From DASRDR01 sp044867785 (lineage in GTDB: Bacteria; Methylomirabilota; Methylomirabilia; Rokubacteriales; DASRDR01), in NCBI GenBank assembly GCA_044867785.1, contig JBIOVM010000198.1, positions 1 through 21,101 of the forward strand: DNA of 21,101 nucleotides, given 5' to 3'. Shown piece after piece: positions 6,395 to 13,726 of the stretch (its first letter is position 1; every line of letters starts with the position of its first letter). Below the pieces are notes generated by a model, which did no database searches, had not been told where the DNA came from, and was given only the letters and a program-made list of their open reading frames with translations. The position numbers and the translations under genes were made by a program.

Positions 6395-9300
6395 CTACGC
6401 GGAGGCGTCCAGCTTCGCCAGCCCCGCCTCGCAGTCGGCGATCAGCGGCGTCATGCCGCGCTCCCTCGCGAGGTCGAGTGCCTCGGCGAAGTGGCTCCGG
6501 GCCTGCTCGGGAGACCCTTGGAGGGCCGCGATCTCCGCCAGCTGACGGTGCGCGTGCGCCAGGAACCCGTGCTCCTTCCGTTCCCGCGCGCGCTCGGCGG
6601 CCTGCTGCGCTTGCGTCCACGCGTCGTCGAGGCGCCCGTCCAGCATGTAGCCTTCGGCCAGATAGGTCTGCCACGCCGAGACGCCGACATGATTCTCGTC
6701 GTCGCGCATCGCCTGCTCCAGGAGCGGGCGGGCCTCGGTCAGGCGCCCCGCGCGGCTGAGCGCCCGGCCGAGCAGCGCGACCGTCGGGCGCAGCCAGATG
6801 GCGACGTCCGCTGCCTGGCAGGCGGAGAGCGCCTCCCGGAGCACGGCGACGGCGGGGGCGGGCCGGCCTCGCGCGAGCTCCAGCATCCCGTGGGCCCACT
6901 TGGACGCCACGACGTTGAACGGCTGGCGCGAGGCCTCGGCGATCGTCGCCGCCTCGCCGGCCAGCGCGGTCGCGCGCTCCAGCTCCCCGAGCTCGCAGAG
7001 GGCCCACACCAGCCACGTGCGGCTGTGGACCGCGTAGTAGTCCGCGAATCGGCTGGGAGGGTTGGAGGCCGCGACGCCCCGGAGGATCCACTCCAGGTTC
7101 TGGATCGCTCGCCGATAGTCGCCGAGCGAGTTGTAGAGGACCCCGAGGTACTGGTGCGCGTCGATCTGGACGGCGGTGTCGTGGACGTCGTTGGCGAGGG
7201 CGAGCGCCCGCTCTCCGGCCTCGAGGGCGCCGTCGTTGTCCCCCATGATCAGCGCGTTGAAGCTCGTGCGCGCGAACAGCTTGGCCAGCCGGTGGCGGTC
7301 GCCGAGCGCCTCGACCAGCGGGGCCGCCTCGCGCAAGCACTCGAGCCCCCGGGACAGCTCGCCGAGCGCCCAGAGCGCATTGCGCAGCTCGAATCGGACG
7401 TCGACGGCCGCGGCGAGGGTCTCGGGGGTCGGCGGGAGCTTGCTGATGGCGCTCCGGGCCCGCTCGAGGCAGAGCACCGCGGCCCGGTAGGCGGACCGGC
7501 TCATCGCCTTTTGCGCAGCCTCGCGGTAGTAGCTCGCGGCTTTCTCCCAGAGCTCGCTCTCGTAGGCGTGATGGGCCAGGGTATCCACCTGGTCCAGGAG
7601 CGCCTCCGAGTAGGTCGCCTCCAGCGCGCTCACGACCCGCGCGTGCAGGCGGCGCCGCTCCTCGGCGAGCAGGCTCGCATGGGCGACCTCGCAGGTGAGC
7701 GCGTGCGTGAACAGGTACGTGGGCTCGGGCGCCTCGGGCAAGGTGCCGAGGAACCGCGCTCGCTGGAGAGCCGCGAGGACGGCGTCACGCTCGGGGATGT
7801 CCGCAACCGTCGACAGGAGCGCCAGCGGGACCCTCCGCCCGATCACGGCCGCCGCCTGGAGCAGGCGCCGCTCGTCGGGGCCGAGGCGGTCGATGCGCGT
7901 GCCGAGCACGGCCTGGATCGTCGGCGGCACGTCGATCGCGTCGATGGCCTCCGCGAGCTCGTACGAGCCGCGCGACCCCACCACGATGCGTGTCTCGATC
8001 AGCCCGCGGACCGTCTCCTCGACGAAGAGCGGGTTTCCTTCGGTGCGCTGGACGATCAGCTCCTTCAGTCGGGCCAGCGGGGGATCGCCGCCCAGGAGAT
8101 CCTCGAGCACGGCGTGCACGCTGGTGGGCGAGAGCGGCTCGAGGTTCAGCTCGAGGACGTCTCCCTTGCCGGCCCACGGCGGGCTGTACTCCGTGCGATA
8201 GCTGCTGAGCAACAGGAGCCGCGCGGTCTGGACGCGCTCGATCAGGAACCGAAACACCGCCTCGCTCTCCGGGTCCACCCACTGGAGGTCTTCGACGATG
8301 AGGACCAGCGGCCGGCGCTCCGACTCGGCGACGAGGAGCCCCTGCAGCGCCTCGAGCGTCCGCCGCCGGCGCTGGGCCGGCGTCAGGGAGAACAGCGGGT
8401 CGTCGGGCGGCAAGCAGCCCAGCAGGCCGAGAAGCGCCGCGACACCATCGCTCGGCTCCGCCCCGCGAAAGGACGGGAACTTCCAGGTCACCGTGTCCCG
8501 GACGATCCGGGGGTCGTCGCCGTCGTTGACCCCTAGGAGGCCCCGCAGGAGCTCGACGACGGCGAAGTACGAGAAGCTGCGGCCGTGGGCGGCGCACTCG
8601 GCCGTGACGACACGATACCCGTCGTCGAGGGTCCGTCGGAATTCGTGGAGCAGCCGGGACTTGCCGATTCCGGGCTCGCCCGCGACACCGAGGACCTGCC
8701 GGCGGCCGCCGACGGCCGCGGCGAGCCGGCGGCGTAGCACGTCGAGCTCGTAGTGGCGGCCGGTGAACGCCGCGATGTGGCCAGCCGGCAGGAAAGTGCG
8801 GCGCTCGGGCCCGACGAGGCGCTGGGCGGCGCCGGCACGGCCGTTCACGCCCGCAAGGGGAGCGAGCTCGAACCGGCGGTGGAGGAGACCGGCGGCGGCG
8901 GGGCTCACCACGACGCCATCGAGCTTCGCTTGACTGCCGAGCGAGTCGAGGAGGGTCCAGGCCTCGCGCTTGGAGCGGGCGTCGATCTCGAGGCCTCCTT
9001 CGATGCGGGCGACGAGGACTTCGGCGAAGTGGAGCGCCAGGGAGACGGCGACGGGCTCGTCCGCGGCTCGGCTGAGGGCCCGGTGGATGGCGAGCGCGGC
9101 GTTGGCCGCACGGCGCGGCCCCTCGTCGACCGGCTCCAGGCCGAAGACCGCCAGCATGCCGGTGGGCGTCACTTCCTCGACGCGCCCTTGAAAGCTCCGC
9201 ACCTTGTCGACCACGGTCTCGAGGGCGTGGCGCGCGGCCGGCGTGAAGGCGTCGCCGGTCGGCGCGGAAAGCTCGACTCGCAGGAGGGTCACGCGGCGCG

Positions 9301-10372
9301 ATTCCCACACCACGTCCGCGCGGGTCGCGGCGCGCTCCGCCCGCGACGCGGGAACGGGCGGCGCCGGCCGCTCCGGTGCACCGCTCGCCCGGCGGTCGGG
9401 GGCGGGATTCGGATCGCGCAGGCCGTACTTGCGGATCCGGGCGCGGATGGTATTGCGCGTGATGAGGAGCTGAGCCGCGGCCCGGCTGATGTTCCAGTTC
9501 GTCTGCGTGAGCGCGGCCAGCAGCTCGTCACGCCGGCGCGCATCGACCCCGCCCTCGGCCCCCGAGCCGGCCACGACCTCGAGCCCGGCGACGCCGAGCG
9601 GCAGGGCGAGGTGCTCGGGCCTGACGTCGTCGGCTTCGCACAGGAGTGCGACCCGCTCCATCGCGTTGGCGAGCTCGCGCACGTTGCCGGGCCACCCGTA
9701 CTGCGCGAGCGCGCGCCGGGCGTCGGGGCCGAGGCTCTTCGGGGGCAGGCCATAGTCGGCACAGGCCGCCCGGAGCAGCGCGTCGGCGAGCAGCAGCACG
9801 TCGTCCCGGCGATTGCGCAGGGGCGGCAGGGTCCACGTGATCACGGCCAGGCGATGGTAGAGATCCTCCCGGAAGCCGCCGTCCCGCGCCTTGGCCCTGA
9901 GGTCCTCGCTCGTCGCCGCGATGACCCACACGTCGACGGGCTCCGTCCGGGTGCTTCCGAGCCGGCGCACGGCCCGATCCTCCAGGACCTTGAGGAGCTT
10001 CCCCTGGAGCACGTCGCTCATGAGCGCGATCTCGTCGAGGAAGATGGTCCCGCGGTGCGCCGCCTGGAACAGACCCGCCTTGGCGTGTCGGGCGTCGGTG
10101 AACGCGCCTCGCTCGAACCCGAAGAGCTCCGACTCGAGGAGCGATTCGGGGATCGCCGCGCAGTTCACGTCGATGAACGGCGCCTCGGCCCGGGGGCTCC
10201 CTCGATGCAGGAGCTTGGCGAGGCGGCTCTTGCCGGTGCCGGTCTCGCCCAGGAGAAGCACCGGCGGGATCCGCGCCGCGCCGCGCTGTCGCTCGAGAAA
10301 TCGGCGAACATTCGCACGCAGCCCCTGCATCGATGGGCTCTCGCCGATCAGCTGGTCGAGGCCATCCGCCAC
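6395..10372 (-). CDS. sigma54-activator AAA+ / Fis-HTH / degenerate cyclase / STAND ATPase / TPR regulator
   Basis: This 1325-residue cytoplasmic regulator has an unusual domain order. Residues 8-255 are a sigma54-activator AAA+ domain with Walker A GETGTGKS (42-49), a GAFTDA loop (89-94) where GAFTGA is usual, Walker B IFLDEI (110-115), an FREDLYHRL stretch and WPGNVRELANA. Residues 283-317 are a Fis-type HTH. Residues 360-508 resemble a class III nucleotide cyclase but lack the catalytic Asp residues: the first metal site reads LLRVELS and the second TPTGML. Residues 535 to about 900 form a STAND/AAA_16-type ATPase (Walker A GEPGIGKS 565-572; Walker B LVLIVEDLQWVD 689-700). The remainder, from about 950, is TPR-rich. 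The GTG at 10372 is chosen because the domain starts at once and upstream sequence in this frame is only a shadow of the cyclase gene. A TAGAAT box lies seven bases upstream. Target promoters are unknown. No N-terminal receiver or GAF domain is present. Confidence 0.9.
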   Translation of the reverse strand: MADGLDQLIGESPSMQGLRANVRRFLERQRGAARIPPVLLLGETGTGKSRLAKLLHRGSPRAEAPFIDVNCAAIPESLLESELFGFERGAFTDARHAKAGLFQAAHRGTIFLDEIALMSDVLQGKLLKVLEDRAVRRLGSTRTEPVDVWVIAATSEDLRAKARDGGFREDLYHRLAVITWTLPPLRNRRDDVLLLADALLRAACADYGLPPKSLGPDARRALAQYGWPGNVRELANAMERVALLCEADDVRPEHLALPLGVAGLEVVAGSGAEGGVDARRRDELLAALTQTNWNISRAAAQLLITRNTIRARIRKYGLRDPNPAPDRRASGAPERPAPPVPASRAERAATRADVVWESRRVTLLRVELSAPTGDAFTPAARHALETVVDKVRSFQGRVEEVTPTGMLAVFGLEPVDEGPRRAANAALAIHRALSRAADEPVAVSLALHFAEVLVARIEGGLEIDARSKREAWTLLDSLGSQAKLDGVVVSPAAAGLLHRRFELAPLAGVNGRAGAAQRLVGPERRTFLPAGHIAAFTGRHYELDVLRRRLAAAVGGRRQVLGVAGEPGIGKSRLLHEFRRTLDDGYRVVTAECAAHGRSFSYFAVVELLRGLLGVNDGDDPRIVRDTVTWKFPSFRGAEPSDGVAALLGLLGCLPPDDPLFSLTPAQRRRRTLEALQGLLVAESERRPLVLIVEDLQWVDPESEAVFRFLIERVQTARLLLLSSYRTEYSPPWAGKGDVLELNLEPLSPTSVHAVLEDLLGGDPPLARLKELIVQRTEGNPLFVEETVRGLIETRIVVGSRGSYELAEAIDAIDVPPTIQAVLGTRIDRLGPDERRLLQAAAVIGRRVPLALLSTVADIPERDAVLAALQRARFLGTLPEAPEPTYLFTHALTCEVAHASLLAEERRRLHARVVSALEATYSEALLDQVDTLAHHAYESELWEKAASYYREAAQKAMSRSAYRAAVLCLERARSAISKLPPTPETLAAAVDVRFELRNALWALGELSRGLECLREAAPLVEALGDRHRLAKLFARTSFNALIMGDNDGALEAGERALALANDVHDTAVQIDAHQYLGVLYNSLGDYRRAIQNLEWILRGVAASNPPSRFADYYAVHSRTWLVWALCELGELERATALAGEAATIAEASRQPFNVVASKWAHGMLELARGRPAPAVAVLREALSACQAADVAIWLRPTVALLGRALSRAGRLTEARPLLEQAMRDDENHVGVSAWQTYLAEGYMLDGRLDDAWTQAQQAAERARERKEHGFLAHAHRQLAEIAALQGSPEQARSHFAEALDLARERGMTPLIADCEAGLAKLDASA

Positions 10373-10379
10373 GCGCGGT

Positions 10380-10408
10380 ATTCTAGTGGCTAGCGCTGGG
10401 CGACTCAA
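10380..10408 (-). promoter_or_regulatory. promoter of the large regulator, overlapping the cyclase stop codon
   Basis: On the minus strand TTGAGT (10403-10408), a 17-base spacer and TAGAAT (10380-10385) form a good sigma70-type promoter. The -35 box contains the TGA stop of the cyclase gene. The -10 box ends seven bases before the GTG start at 10372, so the regulator mRNA from this promoter would have little or no leader. The gene can probably be made both from here and by read-through from the cyclase gene. Confidence 0.55.
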
Positions 10409-11322
10409 GGCGCGGGGTCCTCTTCGGCGCTCGCGTGCAGGCCGCGGACGCTGTACGCGGGGACGGGACCGTGGAAGCCGCCGAGCGTCAGGTTGCCGAC
10501 CGGCTCGGCGGCCACCGTGACTTGGATCGACGCGTAGAGCCGCTGGCTGATCAGGATCTGCCCGGGCGCGGCGTGCGCAGAGAGGCGTGACGCGAGGTTG
10601 GTCACGGGTCCGATGGCCGCGTAGTCGTACCGCCCTTCGAAACCGATCGTGCCGACGCTGGCGAATCCGAGCGCAATGCCAATCCCCAGGTCGAGGTCGT
10701 ACCCCCACCGGCGCCACACGGCGCACAGCTGGCCGACGCGTTCCCGGACCCGGAGCGCCATGCGGACCGCCTTCGCCACTTGCTTTTCGACGGCCGGCTG
10801 GTCGAAGTACACCATGACGCCGTCACCGGTGAACCGCTCGAGGGTGCCGTCGTAGGCGGTGACGAGGGACCCCAGCGTGTGGTGATACCGGCGCAGGACC
10901 TCCATGACGTCCTCGGGCGCCGCGACCTCCGCGAAGGCGGTGAAGCCCCGGAGATCGCAGAACAGCACCGTGATCTCGCGGCGCTTCATCCGGAGCAGCT
11001 CGGTCTCGTCAGAGGAGAGGGCGAACTGCGCGACTTGTGGCGCCAGGAAGCGCTTCAGCCGGCGGATCTGCTCACCGTGCGTCGCGGACGCCGTTCCGGT
11101 CGGCTGAAGCGGGAGCGCGGCGGCGGCCGGGCCGGCGCCGTCCGGCGACCGCGGCTGCTCGACCTTCGCGGCGCGGCCCACGACGGGGGCGCTCAGAGTG
11201 GGGGGCCCCGCCCAGCTTCCCACGAAGGCCACGGCGGGGCTCCCGCCGCCGTCCATTCCGACAGGGCTCGTCGCCCGACCGTTGCCGTTTGCTCCCGAGT
11301 GCGCCGCCGAGTCGTGCCCCAT
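10405..11322 (-). CDS. class III adenylate/guanylate cyclase domain protein
   Basis: This 305-residue protein has a Gly/Ala/Pro-rich, probably disordered N-terminus (1-80), the linker LKRFLAPQVAQF (89-100) and a class III cyclase catalytic domain (115-295). Both metal Asp residues are present: Asp123 in FCDLRGFT and Asp167 in FTGDGVMVYF. The transition-state pair Asn242 and Arg246 is in VTNLASRL. The positions that normally read the purine are Arg163 (usually Lys) and Ala235 (often Asp or Thr), so ATP versus GTP preference cannot be assigned. The protein is soluble and has no recognised sensor domain. The ATG at 11322 is chosen because GGAGG lies eight bases upstream; the frame runs on further without support. 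The large regulator, which carries a dead cyclase domain, starts 32 bases after the stop. A perfect palindrome lies about 95 bases upstream. Confidence 0.9.
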   Translation of the reverse strand: MGHDSAAHSGANGNGRATSPVGMDGGGSPAVAFVGSWAGPPTLSAPVVGRAAKVEQPRSPDGAGPAAAALPLQPTGTASATHGEQIRRLKRFLAPQVAQFALSSDETELLRMKRREITVLFCDLRGFTAFAEVAAPEDVMEVLRRYHHTLGSLVTAYDGTLERFTGDGVMVYFDQPAVEKQVAKAVRMALRVRERVGQLCAVWRRWGYDLDLGIGIALGFASVGTIGFEGRYDYAAIGPVTNLASRLSAHAAPGQILISQRLYASIQVTVAAEPVGNLTLGGFHGPVPAYSVRGLHASAEEDPAP

Positions 11323-11417
11323 CGCTGTTTCCTCCGCCGGTTGATGCACACCCGGACAGAGGAGCAACCGGCCTGCCACGGCGGAGCTCTTAGAACTCAA
11401 CTACTTGCAGATAGGGG

Positions 11418-11433
11418 TGGTCAAATTTGACCA
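11418..11433. promoter_or_regulatory. perfect 16-base palindrome, candidate operator for the cyclase-regulator unit
   Basis: TGGTCAAATTTGACCA is a perfect palindrome with an AT-rich centre in otherwise very GC-rich DNA. It lies in the 199-base gap between the FAD oxidoreductase stop and the cyclase start, 95 bases upstream of the cyclase ATG. On the minus strand its right half supplies TTGACC, which could serve as a -35 box, although I see no convincing -10 box at 16-18 bases. The symmetry suits a dimeric repressor or activator; the protein is not identified. Confidence 0.5.
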
Positions 11434-11521
11434 GTTGCGGTGCTCGATTGGTGGTGAAACGAAGGCCGGTGCGGGATGGCACTGGAGGGACCTCGGCGGT
11501 GCGTTGGCCCCAGGGACTCAC

Positions 11522-13726
11522 CTATACGGGCGAGTAGGTCCCCCGGCGGATCTTCCACCCCGAGTCCAGCTGACCCGGGGCGTCGGGTGGGGGGATCTCG
11601 CCCGGCACCAGGATGATTTCGAGCTGCCCCGGGCCCCCGATTCGCTCGGGCTTGTCCGCGATGGTCGTGAGATCGAAGGTGAAGCGGATCAGGAGATCCG
11701 GTCCCACCGGTCGGATCTCCTGCAGAGAGCGGATGTCGAGGGCGAGCCGCTGGCCGTGGGACACGCGCTCCTGGATGTCGCGTGCCCACTGCATCGTCCT
11801 CGACGGCGGCTCGGGGTTCCCGGGGTTTCCGAGAGCGTCCAGCACGCCCGGGAGGAAGAAGGACCGCAGCCGCGGCTCGTCGCCCACCTCGAGGGCCACC
11901 TGGATGGCCTCGATCATGTTCGCCACCTGGTTCTGGACGTAGGCCGGCACGAGCGGCACGCCGCGCTCCCCGATCTCGCGGGCGGTGGCGTCCGTGTAGC
12001 CTTCCGGTGTGCCGATCGCCGGCGCGCTCTCGAGGAGGCTCCGCGCCATCGCGTCGACGAAGTCCGGGAGCTCGGCCTGCCAGGGTCGCCCGGCGCGGTA
12101 CTGCTCTCGGTCCCACCACCGCCAAGGCTTCAGCCAGAAGGGCTCGTGGAGCTCCCAGACCTCGCAGGGGGACTCCTTCGAGCCGGTCTCGTCGAGGATC
12201 GCGTTGACGGCGCGGCGCGCCGCCTCGTTGGCGGCCTCCATGGTGGCAAGGTTCGTGTAGGTTCGGACGTAGTCCGACGCCAGGAACAGGTTGGGGATCC
12301 GCGTCCGGGCCCAGGGCCTGAGCCGCCAGCTGTCGACCGTGTTCACCAGCAGCGGCTCGTCGTTGTCCAGCTTGCCCTGCGGGGTCAGGCGGATCGCCGG
12401 ATCGACGTGCCAGGGAGTCTTGGGATGCAGGAACCTGTCCTCGAGGCCGCCGTTTACGCCGTCCTTGAGCTGCCTCCACACCTCTCTTGCGATGTCGTCC
12501 CTCGACGTGAAGTCCTTGGCCGCCTTGCCCGGCCCGCCGCTCCGCTTCGGCACCACCGTCTTCCAGTCGGATACGTCGACGGACAGCACGGTCTGGACGG
12601 TACCGTCCCCGTAGCGCCCGCGAAAGCCCCCCTCCGGGTGCCAGAACGGGGCCTGCGAGATGGACGTGAGCGCCCAGGGCGAGCCGAGGTACATCTGGTG
12701 CCCGTAGGTGAACGCGGGCTCCTTGACGAGGTAGTACTGGATGCCGCTCATCCAGTCGACGTCCTTGGCCAGCGCGCGGATCCCCTCGAGCGTCGGGTCG
12801 AGGTGGAGGAGGGGCGGCGTGAGGAGCCTTGCCATCTTCTCGACGGGAAGGGCGGCCACGTAAAAGTCGGCCGTCACCTCGCGCTCCTGGTTGTTCTCCC
12901 GGACCTGCACGGCGGTGATCCGGTCGCCCTTGCACCGGATCGCCGTGACCTCCGCCTCGTGCTTGTACACCACCCCCAGCCACCGGAGGTGCGCGAGCCA
13001 GGGATTGATCCAGACATCGTTGGTCGGCCCGTTAAGGACTCGGTCGGCGGAGACGCCGGGATCGACCAGGTTGAACAGGAGCTGGAGCAGGACGTCGCCG
13101 ACCGTCTTCGTGTTCGCGACCTTCGGATCGGCGGCCACCAGCACCCGCGGGGTGCTTCCCAGGTAGGCCCTGTACTCGGCGGAACGCTGCTTGTTGTCGG
13201 CGTCGATGTAGTCCCACCAGCCCTGGCCTTCGAACTCGGCGGCCCGACGCTCCTCGCTGCTGGTCAGGAGCTGCCAGACGCGCTCCGTGTAGAAGGCGAT
13301 GTCGTCCGTCGTCAGGCCCGTCTGGGTCGTCAGGTAGTTCGCCGCGAGGAGCACCGCCCGGATCTCCTCGAGGGAGCGCGGGAACCGGGCCGGGAGCACG
13401 ATGTGCTGCCGGCCCTTGAACTGGATCGCCATCTGAGTCGCGGGGATCAGGTTGCCGAACACCCCGTCGGGGCTGTTCCCGTACGGGATGCGCTTCATGG
13501 TGTCGGGCAGGTGCTGGTAGAAGCCGGGGAAGAAGCGGAATCCGTGCTCGGCGGGAAGGTTGCGGCGCCCGTTCGTCCCGGTCTTGTCGACCCCGAAGCT
13601 GCGCGCCTTGCCGCCGGCGATCCGGCCCTTGTCGTAAACGGTCACCTGGAAGTTCCGCTCCGCCAGCTCGTGGGCCGCGCTCATGCCGGCGACCCCGCCC
13701 CCCAGGACGATCACGTGGTGGCTCAT
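11522..13726 (-). CDS. large FAD-dependent oxidoreductase of the phytoene desaturase / amine oxidase superfamily
   Basis: This 734-residue protein begins with a Rossmann FAD-binding motif, VIVLGGGVAGMSAAHEL, and an acidic strand end at VTVYDK, followed by GGKARS as in carotenoid desaturases and hydroxysqualene dehydroxylases. The second FAD contact lies around residues 479-510 (NLFLASDYVRTYTN, then MEAANEAARRAV). Related enzymes are often 420-550 residues; here about 220 residues follow the last FAD motif and match nothing I recognise. No signal peptide is seen. The ATG at 13726 has a strong site, GGGAGGAGG, just upstream and overlaps the preceding stop codon by four bases (ATGA), so translation is coupled to the ADC-like gene. 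Its place in an operon with a polyprenyl diphosphate synthase suggests an isoprenoid substrate. That is inference, and a different amine or alcohol substrate is possible. Confidence 0.85.
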   Translation of the reverse strand: MSHHVIVLGGGVAGMSAAHELAERNFQVTVYDKGRIAGGKARSFGVDKTGTNGRRNLPAEHGFRFFPGFYQHLPDTMKRIPYGNSPDGVFGNLIPATQMAIQFKGRQHIVLPARFPRSLEEIRAVLLAANYLTTQTGLTTDDIAFYTERVWQLLTSSEERRAAEFEGQGWWDYIDADNKQRSAEYRAYLGSTPRVLVAADPKVANTKTVGDVLLQLLFNLVDPGVSADRVLNGPTNDVWINPWLAHLRWLGVVYKHEAEVTAIRCKGDRITAVQVRENNQEREVTADFYVAALPVEKMARLLTPPLLHLDPTLEGIRALAKDVDWMSGIQYYLVKEPAFTYGHQMYLGSPWALTSISQAPFWHPEGGFRGRYGDGTVQTVLSVDVSDWKTVVPKRSGGPGKAAKDFTSRDDIAREVWRQLKDGVNGGLEDRFLHPKTPWHVDPAIRLTPQGKLDNDEPLLVNTVDSWRLRPWARTRIPNLFLASDYVRTYTNLATMEAANEAARRAVNAILDETGSKESPCEVWELHEPFWLKPWRWWDREQYRAGRPWQAELPDFVDAMARSLLESAPAIGTPEGYTDATAREIGERGVPLVPAYVQNQVANMIEAIQVALEVGDEPRLRSFFLPGVLDALGNPGNPEPPSRTMQWARDIQERVSHGQRLALDIRSLQEIRPVGPDLLIRFTFDLTTIADKPERIGGPGQLEIILVPGEIPPPDAPGQLDSGWKIRRGTYSPV

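Noticed and set aside
6491..10393. Two long plus-strand frames (681 and 546 residues) opposite the large regulator
   Set aside because: Composition is biased to Arg, Gly, Glu and Leu without motifs, and the minus-strand protein has clear domains throughout. These are antisense shadows.
10373..10726. 118-residue N-terminal extension of the large regulator
   Set aside because: It is out of frame within the cyclase gene, Arg/Pro-rich and without motifs, and it would cross the regulator's own promoter.
11470..11500. TGGCAC as the start of a sigma54 -24/-12 promoter
   Set aside because: No GC/TTGC element follows at the required spacing.
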